Of a stretch of DNA of 64,000 nucleotides, positions 1 to 8,544 are shown piece by piece. Position numbers and translations under genes: made by a program. This DNA comes from Litoreibacter janthinus. Its GTDB lineage: Bacteria; Pseudomonadota; Alphaproteobacteria; Rhodobacterales; Rhodobacteraceae. Position 1 is the stretch's first letter. Every line of letters begins with the position of its first letter. The stretch spans positions 1-64,000 of the forward strand of contig NZ_FOYO01000003.1 in NCBI RefSeq assembly GCF_900111945.1, given 5' to 3'. Below the pieces are notes generated by a model, which searched no databases, was not told where the DNA came from, and saw only the letters and a program-made list of their open reading frames with translations.

Positions 1-2289
1 GGCACTGCGGGCGCGATCACCAACACGGGCACAGCGGCTGTAGATGCAGGCGCGATGGCGGGTGCGGTGACGAACTCCGGCACGCTGACAGCAGATGGCA
101 CGCTTGCCGCGCTGACCAACACCGCCACGGCAACTGTTAGCGCCACTGGCGCAGTGACGGGTGCAACCGTGAACAACGGCGGCACGCTGGATACATCCGG
201 TGTGCTGGCGACGGTCGACAACCAGGCAGGCACGGTCAATGTCAACGCCGGCACAACCGGCGCGATCACAAACGCGGATGACCTGAATGTCATTGCGGGC
301 GCGGTCGACAGTGTGACGCAAAGTGCGGGTGACACCACGATCAGCGGTGGCTCTGTCGTGAATGATGTGACCATCAACGGCGGCACTTTGGATAACCAAA
401 TGACCATCGGTGGCAATGTCACGACTGCGGCAGGCACGACGTCGGTTAATACTGGCACCATCACCGGTGCAGTGACCAACGCGGGCACGCTGACCAGCAG
501 CAACGCCATTGGCGGTGATCTGACCAACACGGGCACGGCAACTGTGTCGGGCACTGTGGGGGGTAATGTCACCAACAGCAGCGCCTTCGACATCGCGGGC
601 ACACTGGCTGTAACTGGCGGCATGACCAACACCGGCGGCGGCACGTTCGACGTCGCAGCGGGCGAGACTCTGACCACAGGCACGGGCGTCACGAATGACG
701 CAAGCGCTGGCGTGGTGAATGTAGAGGGTATCGTCAACGGCGGCTTCAACAACGCCGCGGCGAATGTTGTGTCCAACGCGGGTACGTTCAACGGCGGTCT
801 GACCAACAGCGGCACGATCACCACCACAGGCGGCTTCACTGTCGGCTCTGGCGGTTTGGTCAACAATGGCACTGTAGAGATGAGCAACGGCTCCACCGCG
901 GATCAGGTGACTGTGAATGGCGGGATGAGCGGTTCGGGTATCTTCAATCTGGACGCCAACCTTGACAGCGCGGCACCGGGTGGCTTGAACAGCGACACCG
1001 TTTTGGTAGTCGGTGGGGCGACCACTGGCGACTATGTGCTGAACTTCAACATCACCGCAGCAGGGGTTCCGTCCATCGCGGACCCAGCCGTGCTGGTGTT
1101 TGATGTGGATGACGCCTTCGCGGGCGGCAACAGCTACAGCTTCGGTGCAACCGGCTTGCCACCTTCGGGCGGGCAGGTGGTCTACGGTCTGATCCAGAGC
1201 GGCACGGGCGATCTGAGCCTTGCGGCACAGCCAAACCCGGGTATTGGCGCAATCGCGGGTAACGTGGTTCTGACACAATCCCTGATCGGCACCGTGATCA
1301 ACCGGCCTTCCAGCCCGTTCGTCTCCGGCCTTGCGTATGAGGATGATGACAGCTGTGGCAGCGGTGCATGGGGTCGCTTCGTGGGCGGTTCCGCAGAAGT
1401 GAGCGGTTCGACTGCGAACTCGGTCTCCAACATCTCGTCGACGATTGATGCCAAATACTATGGCCTGCAAATCGGCGGTGACTGGGGTTGCTTCAACGGC
1501 ACCTTCGGTGGCTGGGATCTGGCATTCGGTGGCATCATGGGTGTCAACCAAGGGACCACCTCGCAGCCAGTGTTTGCTGTGAACCAGAACAACGCAACTC
1601 AGGTGACCAACACCGTTACGTCGATCACCGACGGCGACTTCCGCCAGACCTATGCGGGCCTCTACCTCGCAGCGGCCAAAGGCGCGTTGTCGGCTGACCT
1701 TCAGGTGCGCACCGAGCAGACCGAATACGAGTTCACCAACACTGCGGTGATCCCGGGGTCCGGTTTGGGTCTGAACGCCTCCAAGCTGAAGACGACAGCC
1801 TTCACCGTCTCCGGTGCGGTAAGCTATGCCTTCCCGCTGCAGCAAGAGGGCTGGACCTTCGTGCCAACTGCGGGCTTCGGCATCACGCAAACCAAAGCGG
1901 CAACGCTGACCTTCACAGACGGCGCGACCTTGCAAACGCAAGACAGCACCACGGCGATCGGCTTCCTGGGCGGCACACTGGCCAAGACGTTCTTCGGAGC
2001 GGATGGCACGTCGGCGACCAACGTGTTCGCAACCGGCACCTACTATAACGACTTCGGCAAAGAGCGCCGGTCGGTCTACACGGATGCTGGCGGTGCGACG
2101 CAGAACCTGACCTCCGAGAACCTCGGGGCATATGGCGAGCTGAGCATGGGCGTGAACTACGTGAAAATCCTCGACGAGGGTAAGTTCGGTGCAGCCAAAC
2201 AGCTGAACGCATCCGTGCGGGCTGACGGCCGGTTCTCGGGTTCCGTGAACAGCTACGGCGTGACAGCACAGCTGCGGTTGCAGTTCTAA
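1..2289 (+). CDS. Autotransporter outer-membrane protein, 5' end outside the window
   Basis: The reading frame is open from base 1, so the N-terminus and signal peptide lie upstream of the window. The first ~430 visible residues are a low-complexity Gly/Thr/Asn/Ala repeat passenger with recurring T-N-x-G-T and G-x-V-T-N units, as in beta-helical passengers. The last ~325 residues look like an autotransporter beta-barrel: alternating hydrophobic strands and a terminal Phe (LRLQF). Two Cys (in DDDSCGSG and DWGCFNG) may form a disulfide near the barrel start. The family exports its own passenger to the cell surface, often for adhesion. The stop is 4 bases before the next ATG, so it probably shares a transcript with the T6SS adaptor. 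The surface role is inferred from the family; the passenger is not specific enough to name. Confidence 0.85.
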   Translation, partial: GTAGAITNTGTAAVDAGAMAGAVTNSGTLTADGTLAALTNTATATVSATGAVTGATVNNGGTLDTSGVLATVDNQAGTVNVNAGTTGAITNADDLNVIAGAVDSVTQSAGDTTISGGSVVNDVTINGGTLDNQMTIGGNVTTAAGTTSVNTGTITGAVTNAGTLTSSNAIGGDLTNTGTATVSGTVGGNVTNSSAFDIAGTLAVTGGMTNTGGGTFDVAAGETLTTGTGVTNDASAGVVNVEGIVNGGFNNAAANVVSNAGTFNGGLTNSGTITTTGGFTVGSGGLVNNGTVEMSNGSTADQVTVNGGMSGSGIFNLDANLDSAAPGGLNSDTVLVVGGATTGDYVLNFNITAAGVPSIADPAVLVFDVDDAFAGGNSYSFGATGLPPSGGQVVYGLIQSGTGDLSLAAQPNPGIGAIAGNVVLTQSLIGTVINRPSSPFVSGLAYEDDDSCGSGAWGRFVGGSAEVSGSTANSVSNISSTIDAKYYGLQIGGDWGCFNGTFGGWDLAFGGIMGVNQGTTSQPVFAVNQNNATQVTNTVTSITDGDFRQTYAGLYLAAAKGALSADLQVRTEQTEYEFTNTAVIPGSGLGLNASKLKTTAFTVSGAVSYAFPLQQEGWTFVPTAGFGITQTKAATLTFTDGATLQTQDSTTAIGFLGGTLAKTFFGADGTSATNVFATGTYYNDFGKERRSVYTDAGGATQNLTSENLGAYGELSMGVNYVKILDEGKFGAAKQLNASVRADGRFSGSVNSYGVTAQLRLQF

Positions 2290-2293
2290 GCCG

Positions 2294-3391
2294 ATGGCAG
2301 ACGGGTCCGCTTCTGGCGTGCCCCCGGCCGGACCGGGGGCCCCCGGTCCGGGGTTGAAGCTGACAGTCCACGATTGCGTCGAGCTTCTCGACAGCCAGCT
2401 TGGGGTGCACCCGCGCTTGTCTGTGCCTGCCGCGTTGCATGATGTGATCTTCCCGCCCGACGATACCGAAACGGTTCTCTACGCCATCTTGGACGCGAGC
2501 AAGATCGAGAATTTGCAGATCTTGCTTGAGGATGCGGTGATCCCGCATCGCTGCTTGTTCAAGGGGGACGCCGAAGAAGAATACGGCGACGTGGCCCCGT
2601 GGCTGGTTGTGCTGTCCGAAGTCGACACGCTGACACGGTTGCTGTTCACCCATCTGGATGGCGAAGACACCCCGTGGAATATTGCGCGGTTCGAGCCGGG
2701 CATTTTGTTCCGCGCCAGCCCCGACTTTGACGCCGTATGGCGGCATTGGCGGCGCTTCTACCGGATGAAATACGAGACCGGCAAAACCTACTATTTCCGC
2801 TTCTGGGAACCGGCCCCGATGGCGGCCTATCTGGGCTATATAAAAGAGGATGCAGAGCGCGTGGCGCATTGGTTTTGCCGTGAAGGTGCGCGCATCGACC
2901 GGATGTTCTTGCTCGAGAACCGTCCTGCCAAGTGGCGCTTGACCGAGATTGAGGCAGAACCGGAGAACTACATCCGCCCACGCAGCCAAGATGGCAAACC
3001 GTTTACACTAACGGCGGGCGAGGTGGGCGCGATTGCCAGCGCGCGTCTCGAGCGTGACATGGAAGAGGTTGCCCGCCGGATCGAAAAAACCTTCGGGGAG
3101 CATCTGGACGAAGACCGCGCCGAGGACCTTGTGTTCCGCCGCGTGCGGGGCCTGTTTGACCGGATGATGCCTGCCGGGATCAAGCAACTGGACCATTTGT
3201 ATCTGCTGGCGTGCTGGGAAGTTTTCTACGGGCCGGGCTTTGAACAAAAAGACCCCGAAGACCAGCTTCGCAAAATTTGTCTGTCCGAGACCCGCGAGGC
3301 CCGCAAGGTCGAGGCTCTGCGTGACCGCATGAATGCACTCCCGCCTACCGTTCTGGCAGCGGAGCAACATATGCAGGGAGCGGGTGCATGA
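2294..3391 (+). CDS. DUF4123 T6SS adaptor/chaperone (module 1)
   Basis: A 365-residue protein. Residues ~55-180 match the DUF4123 pattern: LYAILDASK at the start, then a PWLVVL strand and an aromatic YYFRFWEP motif. DUF4123 proteins (Tap/Tec family) load effectors onto VgrG. The next two genes, an exported putative immunity protein and a DUF2235 lipase, are the obvious client module. The ATG at 2294 is 4 bases after the autotransporter stop. Codons 12-20 contain a perfect 24-bp GC palindrome, so a downstream TTG at 2354 is a possible alternative start. The 3' end overlaps the next gene by ATGA. The C-terminal ~180 residues carry no domain I recognise and may define client specificity. Confidence 0.85.
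   Translation: MADGSASGVPPAGPGAPGPGLKLTVHDCVELLDSQLGVHPRLSVPAALHDVIFPPDDTETVLYAILDASKIENLQILLEDAVIPHRCLFKGDAEEEYGDVAPWLVVLSEVDTLTRLLFTHLDGEDTPWNIARFEPGILFRASPDFDAVWRHWRRFYRMKYETGKTYYFRFWEPAPMAAYLGYIKEDAERVAHWFCREGARIDRMFLLENRPAKWRLTEIEAEPENYIRPRSQDGKPFTLTAGEVGAIASARLERDMEEVARRIEKTFGEHLDEDRAEDLVFRRVRGLFDRMMPAGIKQLDHLYLLACWEVFYGPGFEQKDPEDQLRKICLSETREARKVEALRDRMNALPPTVLAAEQHMQGAGA
2328..2351. repeat. Perfect 24-bp GC palindrome in the adaptor 5' end
   Basis: Bases 2328-2351 are fully self-complementary: 12-bp arms CCGGACCGGGGG and CCCCCGGTCCGG with no loop. The palindrome lies within codons 12-20 of the DUF4123 gene and 39 bases after the autotransporter stop. No T-run follows. It could reduce adaptor translation or attenuate read-through, or be a chance product of Pro/Gly codons. 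Confidence 0.6.
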
Positions 3392-4023
3392 GGGGTCTGT
3401 TTGCCATAGCGCGCGCCGCGGTGTTTGGGATAGCGCTGACAGGCGGCGCATTTGCGATGGGCATATTTGGTGAAAGCCGGCCAACCAACCTGACCTTCAA
3501 CGATGCCGCGCATCAAAGCACACCGATTATGATCGACGGGCTGACGATCAACGGCAAGACCATGGGTGCGTTCCCGACACTTGCCTCGAGCAGCTGGTTG
3601 AACCCGCGCGGGGGCGGCCACACACTGACCGACTTGCCGTGGGAAAGCGAAGACGACCAAATCGTCGACGTGCACACAGAATGGACAGAGATTGAGACCG
3701 GACGCGCCTATAAGGCGGATGTCAGCGTACCTTGGGGCGAATTGCATGTCGAAGACGTGGTCGGCGTTACGGCATATATGACGTTCGTGTATGGCCGAAA
3801 CGGCGAGTTCATGCTGTTCACCAATGCGGAACCGGACCCCAAAAGCGGCCAGCATAACGGGCGCGAAGTGACGCGGGTTTGCGGGCAGCGCACGCCGAGC
3901 CGAGACCAGAATTATGGATTGCGGGTCAATGAGATACCGGGACTAGGTCGGCTGATTGACCGCCGCGACCAATGGATGGCCGTGCCGGACCTTGAAAGCA
4001 ATTGCACGGTGGAGGGGGCATAA
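3388..4023 (+). CDS. Exported protein, putative Tle1 immunity (DUF3304-like)
   Basis: A 211-residue protein with a Sec signal peptide of ~23 residues ending at GAFA-MG; no lipobox Cys is present. The mature part is short and beta-rich, with Trp and aromatic residues. It sits between an adaptor and a DUF2235 lipase and overlaps the adaptor by ATGA; its stop TAA abuts the lipase ATG. Tle1 lipases act on the periplasmic side of target membranes, and their immunity proteins are exported, which fits. Some Tle1 immunity proteins carry DUF3304; the resemblance here is by size, location and context rather than a clear motif. Its signal region resembles that of the SUMF1-like protein at 57883 (both have AFAMG followed by IFG). 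Confidence 0.55.
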   Translation: MRGLFAIARAAVFGIALTGGAFAMGIFGESRPTNLTFNDAAHQSTPIMIDGLTINGKTMGAFPTLASSSWLNPRGGGHTLTDLPWESEDDQIVDVHTEWTEIETGRAYKADVSVPWGELHVEDVVGVTAYMTFVYGRNGEFMLFTNAEPDPKSGQHNGREVTRVCGQRTPSRDQNYGLRVNEIPGLGRLIDRRDQWMAVPDLESNCTVEGA

Positions 4024-5421
4024 ATGGCAGATGGCGGCATGACTCCTCAGCAGATCAACGAGATGGCGGCACCGGACATGGCGGCGCTGTTCACACAAGG
4101 GCAAGCCGGAAATGTCGTGCAGACCTGCCCGAAGGTTATTCTGGAGATCGGGGTTTTCTTCGACGGCACCGGTAACAACGAGCGCAATGCACAGGTGGGG
4201 GGAACCGAGGGCAGTTTCGCGAATGCACGATCCAACGTGTCTTTGCTCAAAGAGCTCTACTACCCCGGCGGCGACCAGTATGACGAGCGCAATGCTTGCG
4301 GCGGTTACGCCAAGCGCTACTCGCGGCTTTATGTTCAAGGCATCGGGACGTCCAACGATGAAGAGGACGATCTTTGGGGCATGGCCATGGGCGTGGGAGA
4401 GCGGGGCGTCGAGAACCGCGTGATCCGTGCGGCGCTTGACGTAGGGCAGATCATCAACCGCCTGTCGCCGGGTATCGAGCCGGAAGAAATCGTGCTGGAT
4501 GTGTTCGGCTTCTCGCGCGGGGCGGCCGCGGCGCGGCACTTCGTCAACGGTTTCAACGCGGGCCAGCTGGATTACTCCCGGTGGGGCCTGTTCAACGACA
4601 TTCACGCGCGCCTTCCGGAAGGCCGCAATGTACGCCTGCGGTTTGTTGGCATTTTCGACACCGTTGCGGCGATTGGCACCAATGCCAATGACGCAAACAA
4701 CCAAGACGTGAATGTGCACCTGAACTCCGGCTCGGCGGATACGATTTTCCACCTGACCGCGAATGACGAAATCCGCCATAGCTTCAGCTTGAATGACAAC
4801 CAGCCCGGCGGTGGCGAGGTTGAGCGTTTGCCCGGCGTTCACTCCGATGTTGGCGGCGGCTATCACCAGAATTTCCGAGAAGAGCCGGTGATCAAGCTAC
4901 CGGATACGGGCATGGCAACCTCACGCGCGGCAGCCCAAACACAGCAAACACAGCGCGTTGCATTGCTGCGTTCGCGGGCGATGGCGGATGCGGCGGTCTT
5001 TGTTGCGGAGGGGTGGATCACACCTGCGGATGTGCCAACCGCTTGGGACATACAGCCGGACGGGATCGAGCTTGTGCATGTTCCGGGAAGCATGTTCTCG
5101 CCCGGCAGCACCTATTATACTTGGAAAGTTCAAACGCGGCTCAAACGTCCTTGGGTGCGCCACGAACTTTCGCGGATTGCGTTGAAGAAGATGTACGAGA
5201 AGGCCGTGGCGTCGGACGTGCCTATGAATGCGCTGCCGACATCAGGCGATTACGCCATCCCAGCCGGGTTGGAAGGTGCAAGCGCGGCTATCAAGAAACG
5301 TAACTACACTCACCATTCGGCCAACTATAACGACGTCTACCCGATTATCGGCGCGCCGATGCGCGAAGGGGCAGGGCGTCGCCGGACGATCCATCGCAAT
5401 CAGGCGGGTCTGGCCAAGTAG
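4024..5421 (+). CDS. tle1: DUF2235 Tle1-family T6SS phospholipase effector
   Basis: A 465-residue alpha/beta hydrolase. The start of the domain, EIGVFFDGTGNN (residues ~40-52), is the typical DUF2235 opening. The nucleophile elbow GFSRG (Ser ~162) matches GxSxG. Asp in IFDTVAA (~212) and His in PGVHSDVGGGY (~274) complete a likely catalytic triad. Tle1 enzymes are T6SS-delivered phospholipases that hydrolyse membrane phospholipids of rival cells. There is no signal peptide, as expected for a VgrG-delivered cargo. The adaptor-immunity-effector order directly upstream supports the call. Substrate position (A1 or A2) cannot be read from sequence. Confidence 0.88.
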   Translation: MADGGMTPQQINEMAAPDMAALFTQGQAGNVVQTCPKVILEIGVFFDGTGNNERNAQVGGTEGSFANARSNVSLLKELYYPGGDQYDERNACGGYAKRYSRLYVQGIGTSNDEEDDLWGMAMGVGERGVENRVIRAALDVGQIINRLSPGIEPEEIVLDVFGFSRGAAAARHFVNGFNAGQLDYSRWGLFNDIHARLPEGRNVRLRFVGIFDTVAAIGTNANDANNQDVNVHLNSGSADTIFHLTANDEIRHSFSLNDNQPGGGEVERLPGVHSDVGGGYHQNFREEPVIKLPDTGMATSRAAAQTQQTQRVALLRSRAMADAAVFVAEGWITPADVPTAWDIQPDGIELVHVPGSMFSPGSTYYTWKVQTRLKRPWVRHELSRIALKKMYEKAVASDVPMNALPTSGDYAIPAGLEGASAAIKKRNYTHHSANYNDVYPIIGAPMREGAGRRRTIHRNQAGLAK

Positions 5422-5455
5422 CCGTGAAATAAAGGTGATCCTCGGTCTGCGGCCC

Positions 5456-5484
5456 TTGACCGTCTGACCCTCACACCGCATTGT
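5456..5484 (+). promoter_or_regulatory. Possible tssK promoter
   Basis: TTGACC at 5456-5461, a 17-base spacer, then CATTGT at 5479-5484, in the 154-base gap before tssK. The -35 is good and the -10 weak. It would start the plus-strand T6SS operon. Confidence 0.3.
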
Positions 5485-5500
5485 TCATACAGGGAATTTA

Positions 5501-5516
5501 CTCGGCGTCAGCCGAG
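5501..5516 (+). terminator. Small hairpin between tle1 and tssK
   Basis: CTCGGC-GTCA-GCCGAG is a perfect 6-bp stem with a tetraloop. It is followed by CCTTCGGTTTTG, giving only a short T-run. It may be a weak terminator for the tle1 transcript or a leader structure of the tssK mRNA. Confidence 0.3.
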
Positions 5517-5575
5517 CCTTCGGTTTTGTGTGCGCGTCCCTTGATGGCGCGAATTGACGGCAAGTTGGGAAATAG

Positions 5576-6910
5576 ATGTCTTGGTATAGCAAAGTAGCCT
5601 GGAAAGAGGGCTTGTTCCTTCAGCCCCACCACCTGCAACAGCAGGATCGCTACCTTGAAAAACTGGTCGATAACCGCACCCGTACGATTACCCCTTACCC
5701 TTGGGGCTTGGCGGAACTGAAGCTGGACCGCGACATGGCGCAGCAAGGCCGGATCGGGCTGCGTTCTGCCGTTGGGATTATGCCGGACGGGATGCCGTTT
5801 GATGCGCCCAACATCAACGCTCTGCCGACTCCGAAAGACGTGCCGGAGAAAGCTGACGGGATGGCGGTCTGGCTCACCTTGCCGGATGCCGCAATGAACG
5901 GGCGGGAGCTTGCCCCTGATACCGAGACCACCGCCGCGACCCGCTATGTGCTGGGCAACGAAATGGTGGCGGACAGTGCCTCGGCCATGCGGCTGGAGCA
6001 AGACATCGAGCTGGCGCAACCGCGGCTTGAGATCGACATTCGCAAAACCCCGAAGCCCGGCTATCAATGTATGCAGATCGGCCGCATCCAAGAGGTGCGT
6101 GACGGCGTGATTTCGATGGATGACACCTTTGCCCCGCCCGCCATGGTGGTTGGTGCGCATCCGGTGATGACCGGCTGGCTGGACCGCGTGATCGGCTGGG
6201 TCGAGACCAAGCAGGAAGGGCTGGCGCGCTATGCTGCCGACCCAAGTGCAGGCGGGGGTTTGCAGGCCACCGATTACTTCATGCTGCTGCTGTTGAACCG
6301 CGAAATCGGCGGGCTGCGTCATCTGCGCAATTCCCGCTACGTCCATCCAGAGCGGCTTTATGTCGAGTTGCTGCGCCTTGTTGGCGAGTTGTGGACCTTC
6401 GACAATGACAAGCGGATGGCGCAGGAATATCCGGCTTACGACCACGACAATCCGAAGGAAACCTTCACCCCGATCGTGCGCGATATTCAGCGGCTGCTGA
6501 GCCGTGATGTGGGCCGTGCGACGCGGCTTGATTTGCGGATGGTGCGCCAGAACTCCTACATCGCGGAAGTCATGGACCGGAACCTGTTCCGCGAGGCGAC
6601 CTTTGTGATCGAGGTAACGTCCTCCAAATCGTTGACGCAGATTCAGCAGCAGTTCCCCGAGCTGTGTAAAGTGGGCCCCAACACCCGCATGAACGAGATC
6701 GTTAACAACAACCTTCCGGGTATAGAGCTGCGGCATACGCCGACACCGCCACGCCAGATCCGTGCGGTGTCGACCAATGTCTATTTTATCCTCGACAAGA
6801 ACACGCCCATGTGGCGCGAGTTTTCGACGGCCCCGGCACTGGCCATGCACTTTGCGGGCGACTGGCCGGACCTGAAGCTTGAACTCTGGGCGATTGCGGA
6901 GAAAGCCTAA
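5576..6910 (+). CDS. tssK: T6SS baseplate protein TssK
   Basis: A 444-residue protein with the family-defining N-terminal motif WKEGLFLQPHHLQQQDRY at residues ~9-26. TssK trimers link the baseplate (TssEFG-VgrG) to the TssLM membrane complex in the cytoplasm. Length is normal for the family. It is the first gene of a tightly coupled operon: its TAA overlaps the tssL ATG (TAATG). The ATG at 5576 is preceded by GGGAAATAG, an acceptable ribosome-binding site. Confidence 0.97.
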   Translation: MSWYSKVAWKEGLFLQPHHLQQQDRYLEKLVDNRTRTITPYPWGLAELKLDRDMAQQGRIGLRSAVGIMPDGMPFDAPNINALPTPKDVPEKADGMAVWLTLPDAAMNGRELAPDTETTAATRYVLGNEMVADSASAMRLEQDIELAQPRLEIDIRKTPKPGYQCMQIGRIQEVRDGVISMDDTFAPPAMVVGAHPVMTGWLDRVIGWVETKQEGLARYAADPSAGGGLQATDYFMLLLLNREIGGLRHLRNSRYVHPERLYVELLRLVGELWTFDNDKRMAQEYPAYDHDNPKETFTPIVRDIQRLLSRDVGRATRLDLRMVRQNSYIAEVMDRNLFREATFVIEVTSSKSLTQIQQQFPELCKVGPNTRMNEIVNNNLPGIELRHTPTPPRQIRAVSTNVYFILDKNTPMWREFSTAPALAMHFAGDWPDLKLELWAIAEKA

Positions 6911-8544
6911 TGGCAAATGACAAGGACAAGACAGTCATCGGGGGCAAACTGCCCACCGCCGAAGAACTGCGGAACTTGTCAGCGGGACGACCGGCTTCGC
7001 CACCTCCCGGATTGCAGCAGCCCCCTTCGGCACCGCGCCCGACGCCGCCCGCAGGAGGCGGCCAGCGCACGGTAATCGGTGGGGCGTTGCCCCAGACGCC
7101 ACCGCCCGCAGCACCCTATTCACCGCAACCGCCTCAAGGTGGGTTTGGCACAAGTCAGAACGCGGCCGACGCCTGGATGAGCGGCGGTGCCCCAAGCCCG
7201 TCCAGCACGCCTGCGCCGGGATCGGGGATTGGTGGCGCCAGCCAAGACGGCTTCTTCCCGACCATGCAAAGCCAACAGCCCGAGCAGGTGATCCACACCG
7301 GCCCCAAGATCGCGCTGCACGAAGCCTTGCGCGCGACAGGGTTGGGCAAGGGCGGGCCAAGCAACCCGATCGTGGCGGCCGCTGCCAACCTGCTGATCCT
7401 TTTTGGCCGCCTGCGGACTCAGATGGTGGAAATGGACGCCGTCCCGTTGATGGAGCACGTCACCCGAGAGATGGAAGCGTTTCACGCGAATTGTCTGGCC
7501 GCAGGGGTCGACAGTCACGAAGCGGATGTGGCGCGCTATTGTTTGTGCGGGACAGCGGATGACATCGTCCAAAACATTCCGGGCACGGACCGCGACATCT
7601 GGATTCAGTACTCAATGGTTGCGCGGTTCTATAACGTGCGGACCTCTGGCGTCGGTTTCTTCGAAGAGATCGACAAAGCCATGCAGGCCCCCGCGCAACG
7701 CTTCAATGTGCTGGAGCTTATGCTGATGTGCCTGAGCCTCGGGTTCGAGGGCAAGTATCGCACCGCACCGGGTGGAGCGCAGGAATTGGCGCGTATCCGT
7801 GCATCGATCTACGAAAGTCTGCGCCGCGTCCATGCCCGCCCTGACGAGGATATCGCCGTGCGCTGGACACCGGTTGAATTGGGTAAGCGCAAGCGGTTCG
7901 GAGCCAACCCGTTATGGATCGTCGCATCTGCCGCAGCAGCCTTGCTGCTGGGGGTCTACCTGACGCTGAACATGCTGATTTCGAATGACAGCTCCAGTGT
8001 TGTGGCTCGCTTGCTGGACATCCACCCCGAAGAGCTGGTTGGCCTGCAACGCGCCCAAGCCTTCACACCTTACATTCCGCCCGAGATCACGACCTCCCAA
8101 CTGGATGAAATTCGCGAGAAACTGAAGACCCAGATCGGGGATGGCAGCGTCGCAGTGGATACCAAGGGCGATTACATCTTCGTGCGGGTCAACAACCTTG
8201 TGCTGTTCGGGTCCGGCTCCGCTGATGTGAAACCGGAATTCTCGCTGATCGCTGTGGAGGTCGCCAAGGCTTTGGATGACGAGCCGGGGCCAGTTCGTGT
8301 GGTGGGCTACACTGACAACATCCCGATGTCGGGCAGGGGCCGCTTTAAGACCAACCAAGAGCTGTCTGAGGCACGGGCCAAATCTGTGGGCAGCGTGCTG
8401 GGCGACGCCTTGTCAGCGCCCGGTCGGTTGCAGATCGAAGGCGCGGGCGAGGTGGACCCCATCGCCGACAACGCGACCAGCGAAGGTCGCGCGCAGAACC
8501 GGCGCGTGGAAATTATGATTCAACGTGAGGAGACGCTTCAGTAA
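6910..8544 (+). CDS. tssL: T6SS membrane protein TssL with C-terminal OmpA domain
   Basis: A 544-residue evolved TssL (DotU/ImpK). Residues ~1-130 are Pro/Gly-rich and disordered, with two TVIGG motifs (Thr8, Thr54). Residues ~140-320 form the DotU cytoplasmic domain, including a CLCGTADD segment. One membrane helix lies at ~338-358. Residues ~415-540 are an OmpA/Pal-like peptidoglycan-binding domain (VVGYTDN, NRRVEI). TssL anchors the T6SS trans-envelope complex with TssM; the OmpA domain fixes it to peptidoglycan. In Agrobacterium, PpkA phosphorylates an N-terminal TssL threonine that is then bound by Fha; both partners are encoded here. Start and stop overlap tssK and tssM by TAATG. Confidence 0.96.
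   Translation: MANDKDKTVIGGKLPTAEELRNLSAGRPASPPPGLQQPPSAPRPTPPAGGGQRTVIGGALPQTPPPAAPYSPQPPQGGFGTSQNAADAWMSGGAPSPSSTPAPGSGIGGASQDGFFPTMQSQQPEQVIHTGPKIALHEALRATGLGKGGPSNPIVAAAANLLILFGRLRTQMVEMDAVPLMEHVTREMEAFHANCLAAGVDSHEADVARYCLCGTADDIVQNIPGTDRDIWIQYSMVARFYNVRTSGVGFFEEIDKAMQAPAQRFNVLELMLMCLSLGFEGKYRTAPGGAQELARIRASIYESLRRVHARPDEDIAVRWTPVELGKRKRFGANPLWIVASAAAALLLGVYLTLNMLISNDSSSVVARLLDIHPEELVGLQRAQAFTPYIPPEITTSQLDEIREKLKTQIGDGSVAVDTKGDYIFVRVNNLVLFGSGSADVKPEFSLIAVEVAKALDDEPGPVRVVGYTDNIPMSGRGRFKTNQELSEARAKSVGSVLGDALSAPGRLQIEGAGEVDPIADNATSEGRAQNRRVEIMIQREETLQ

Noticed and set aside
55..1300. Tandem repetitive DNA that could be mistaken for a CRISPR or satellite array
   Set aside because: The repeats are coding Gly/Thr/Asn motifs of variable length within one open frame, typical of autotransporter passengers; there are no constant repeat-spacer units.
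1913..2989. 358-codon minus-strand frame across the autotransporter end and adaptor start
   Set aside because: It crosses two well-supported plus-strand genes and has no domain or ribosome-binding site.
5498..6916. 472-codon open frame antisense to tssK
   Set aside because: It spans exactly the tssK gene and has biased His/Arg/Gln-rich composition typical of shadow frames.
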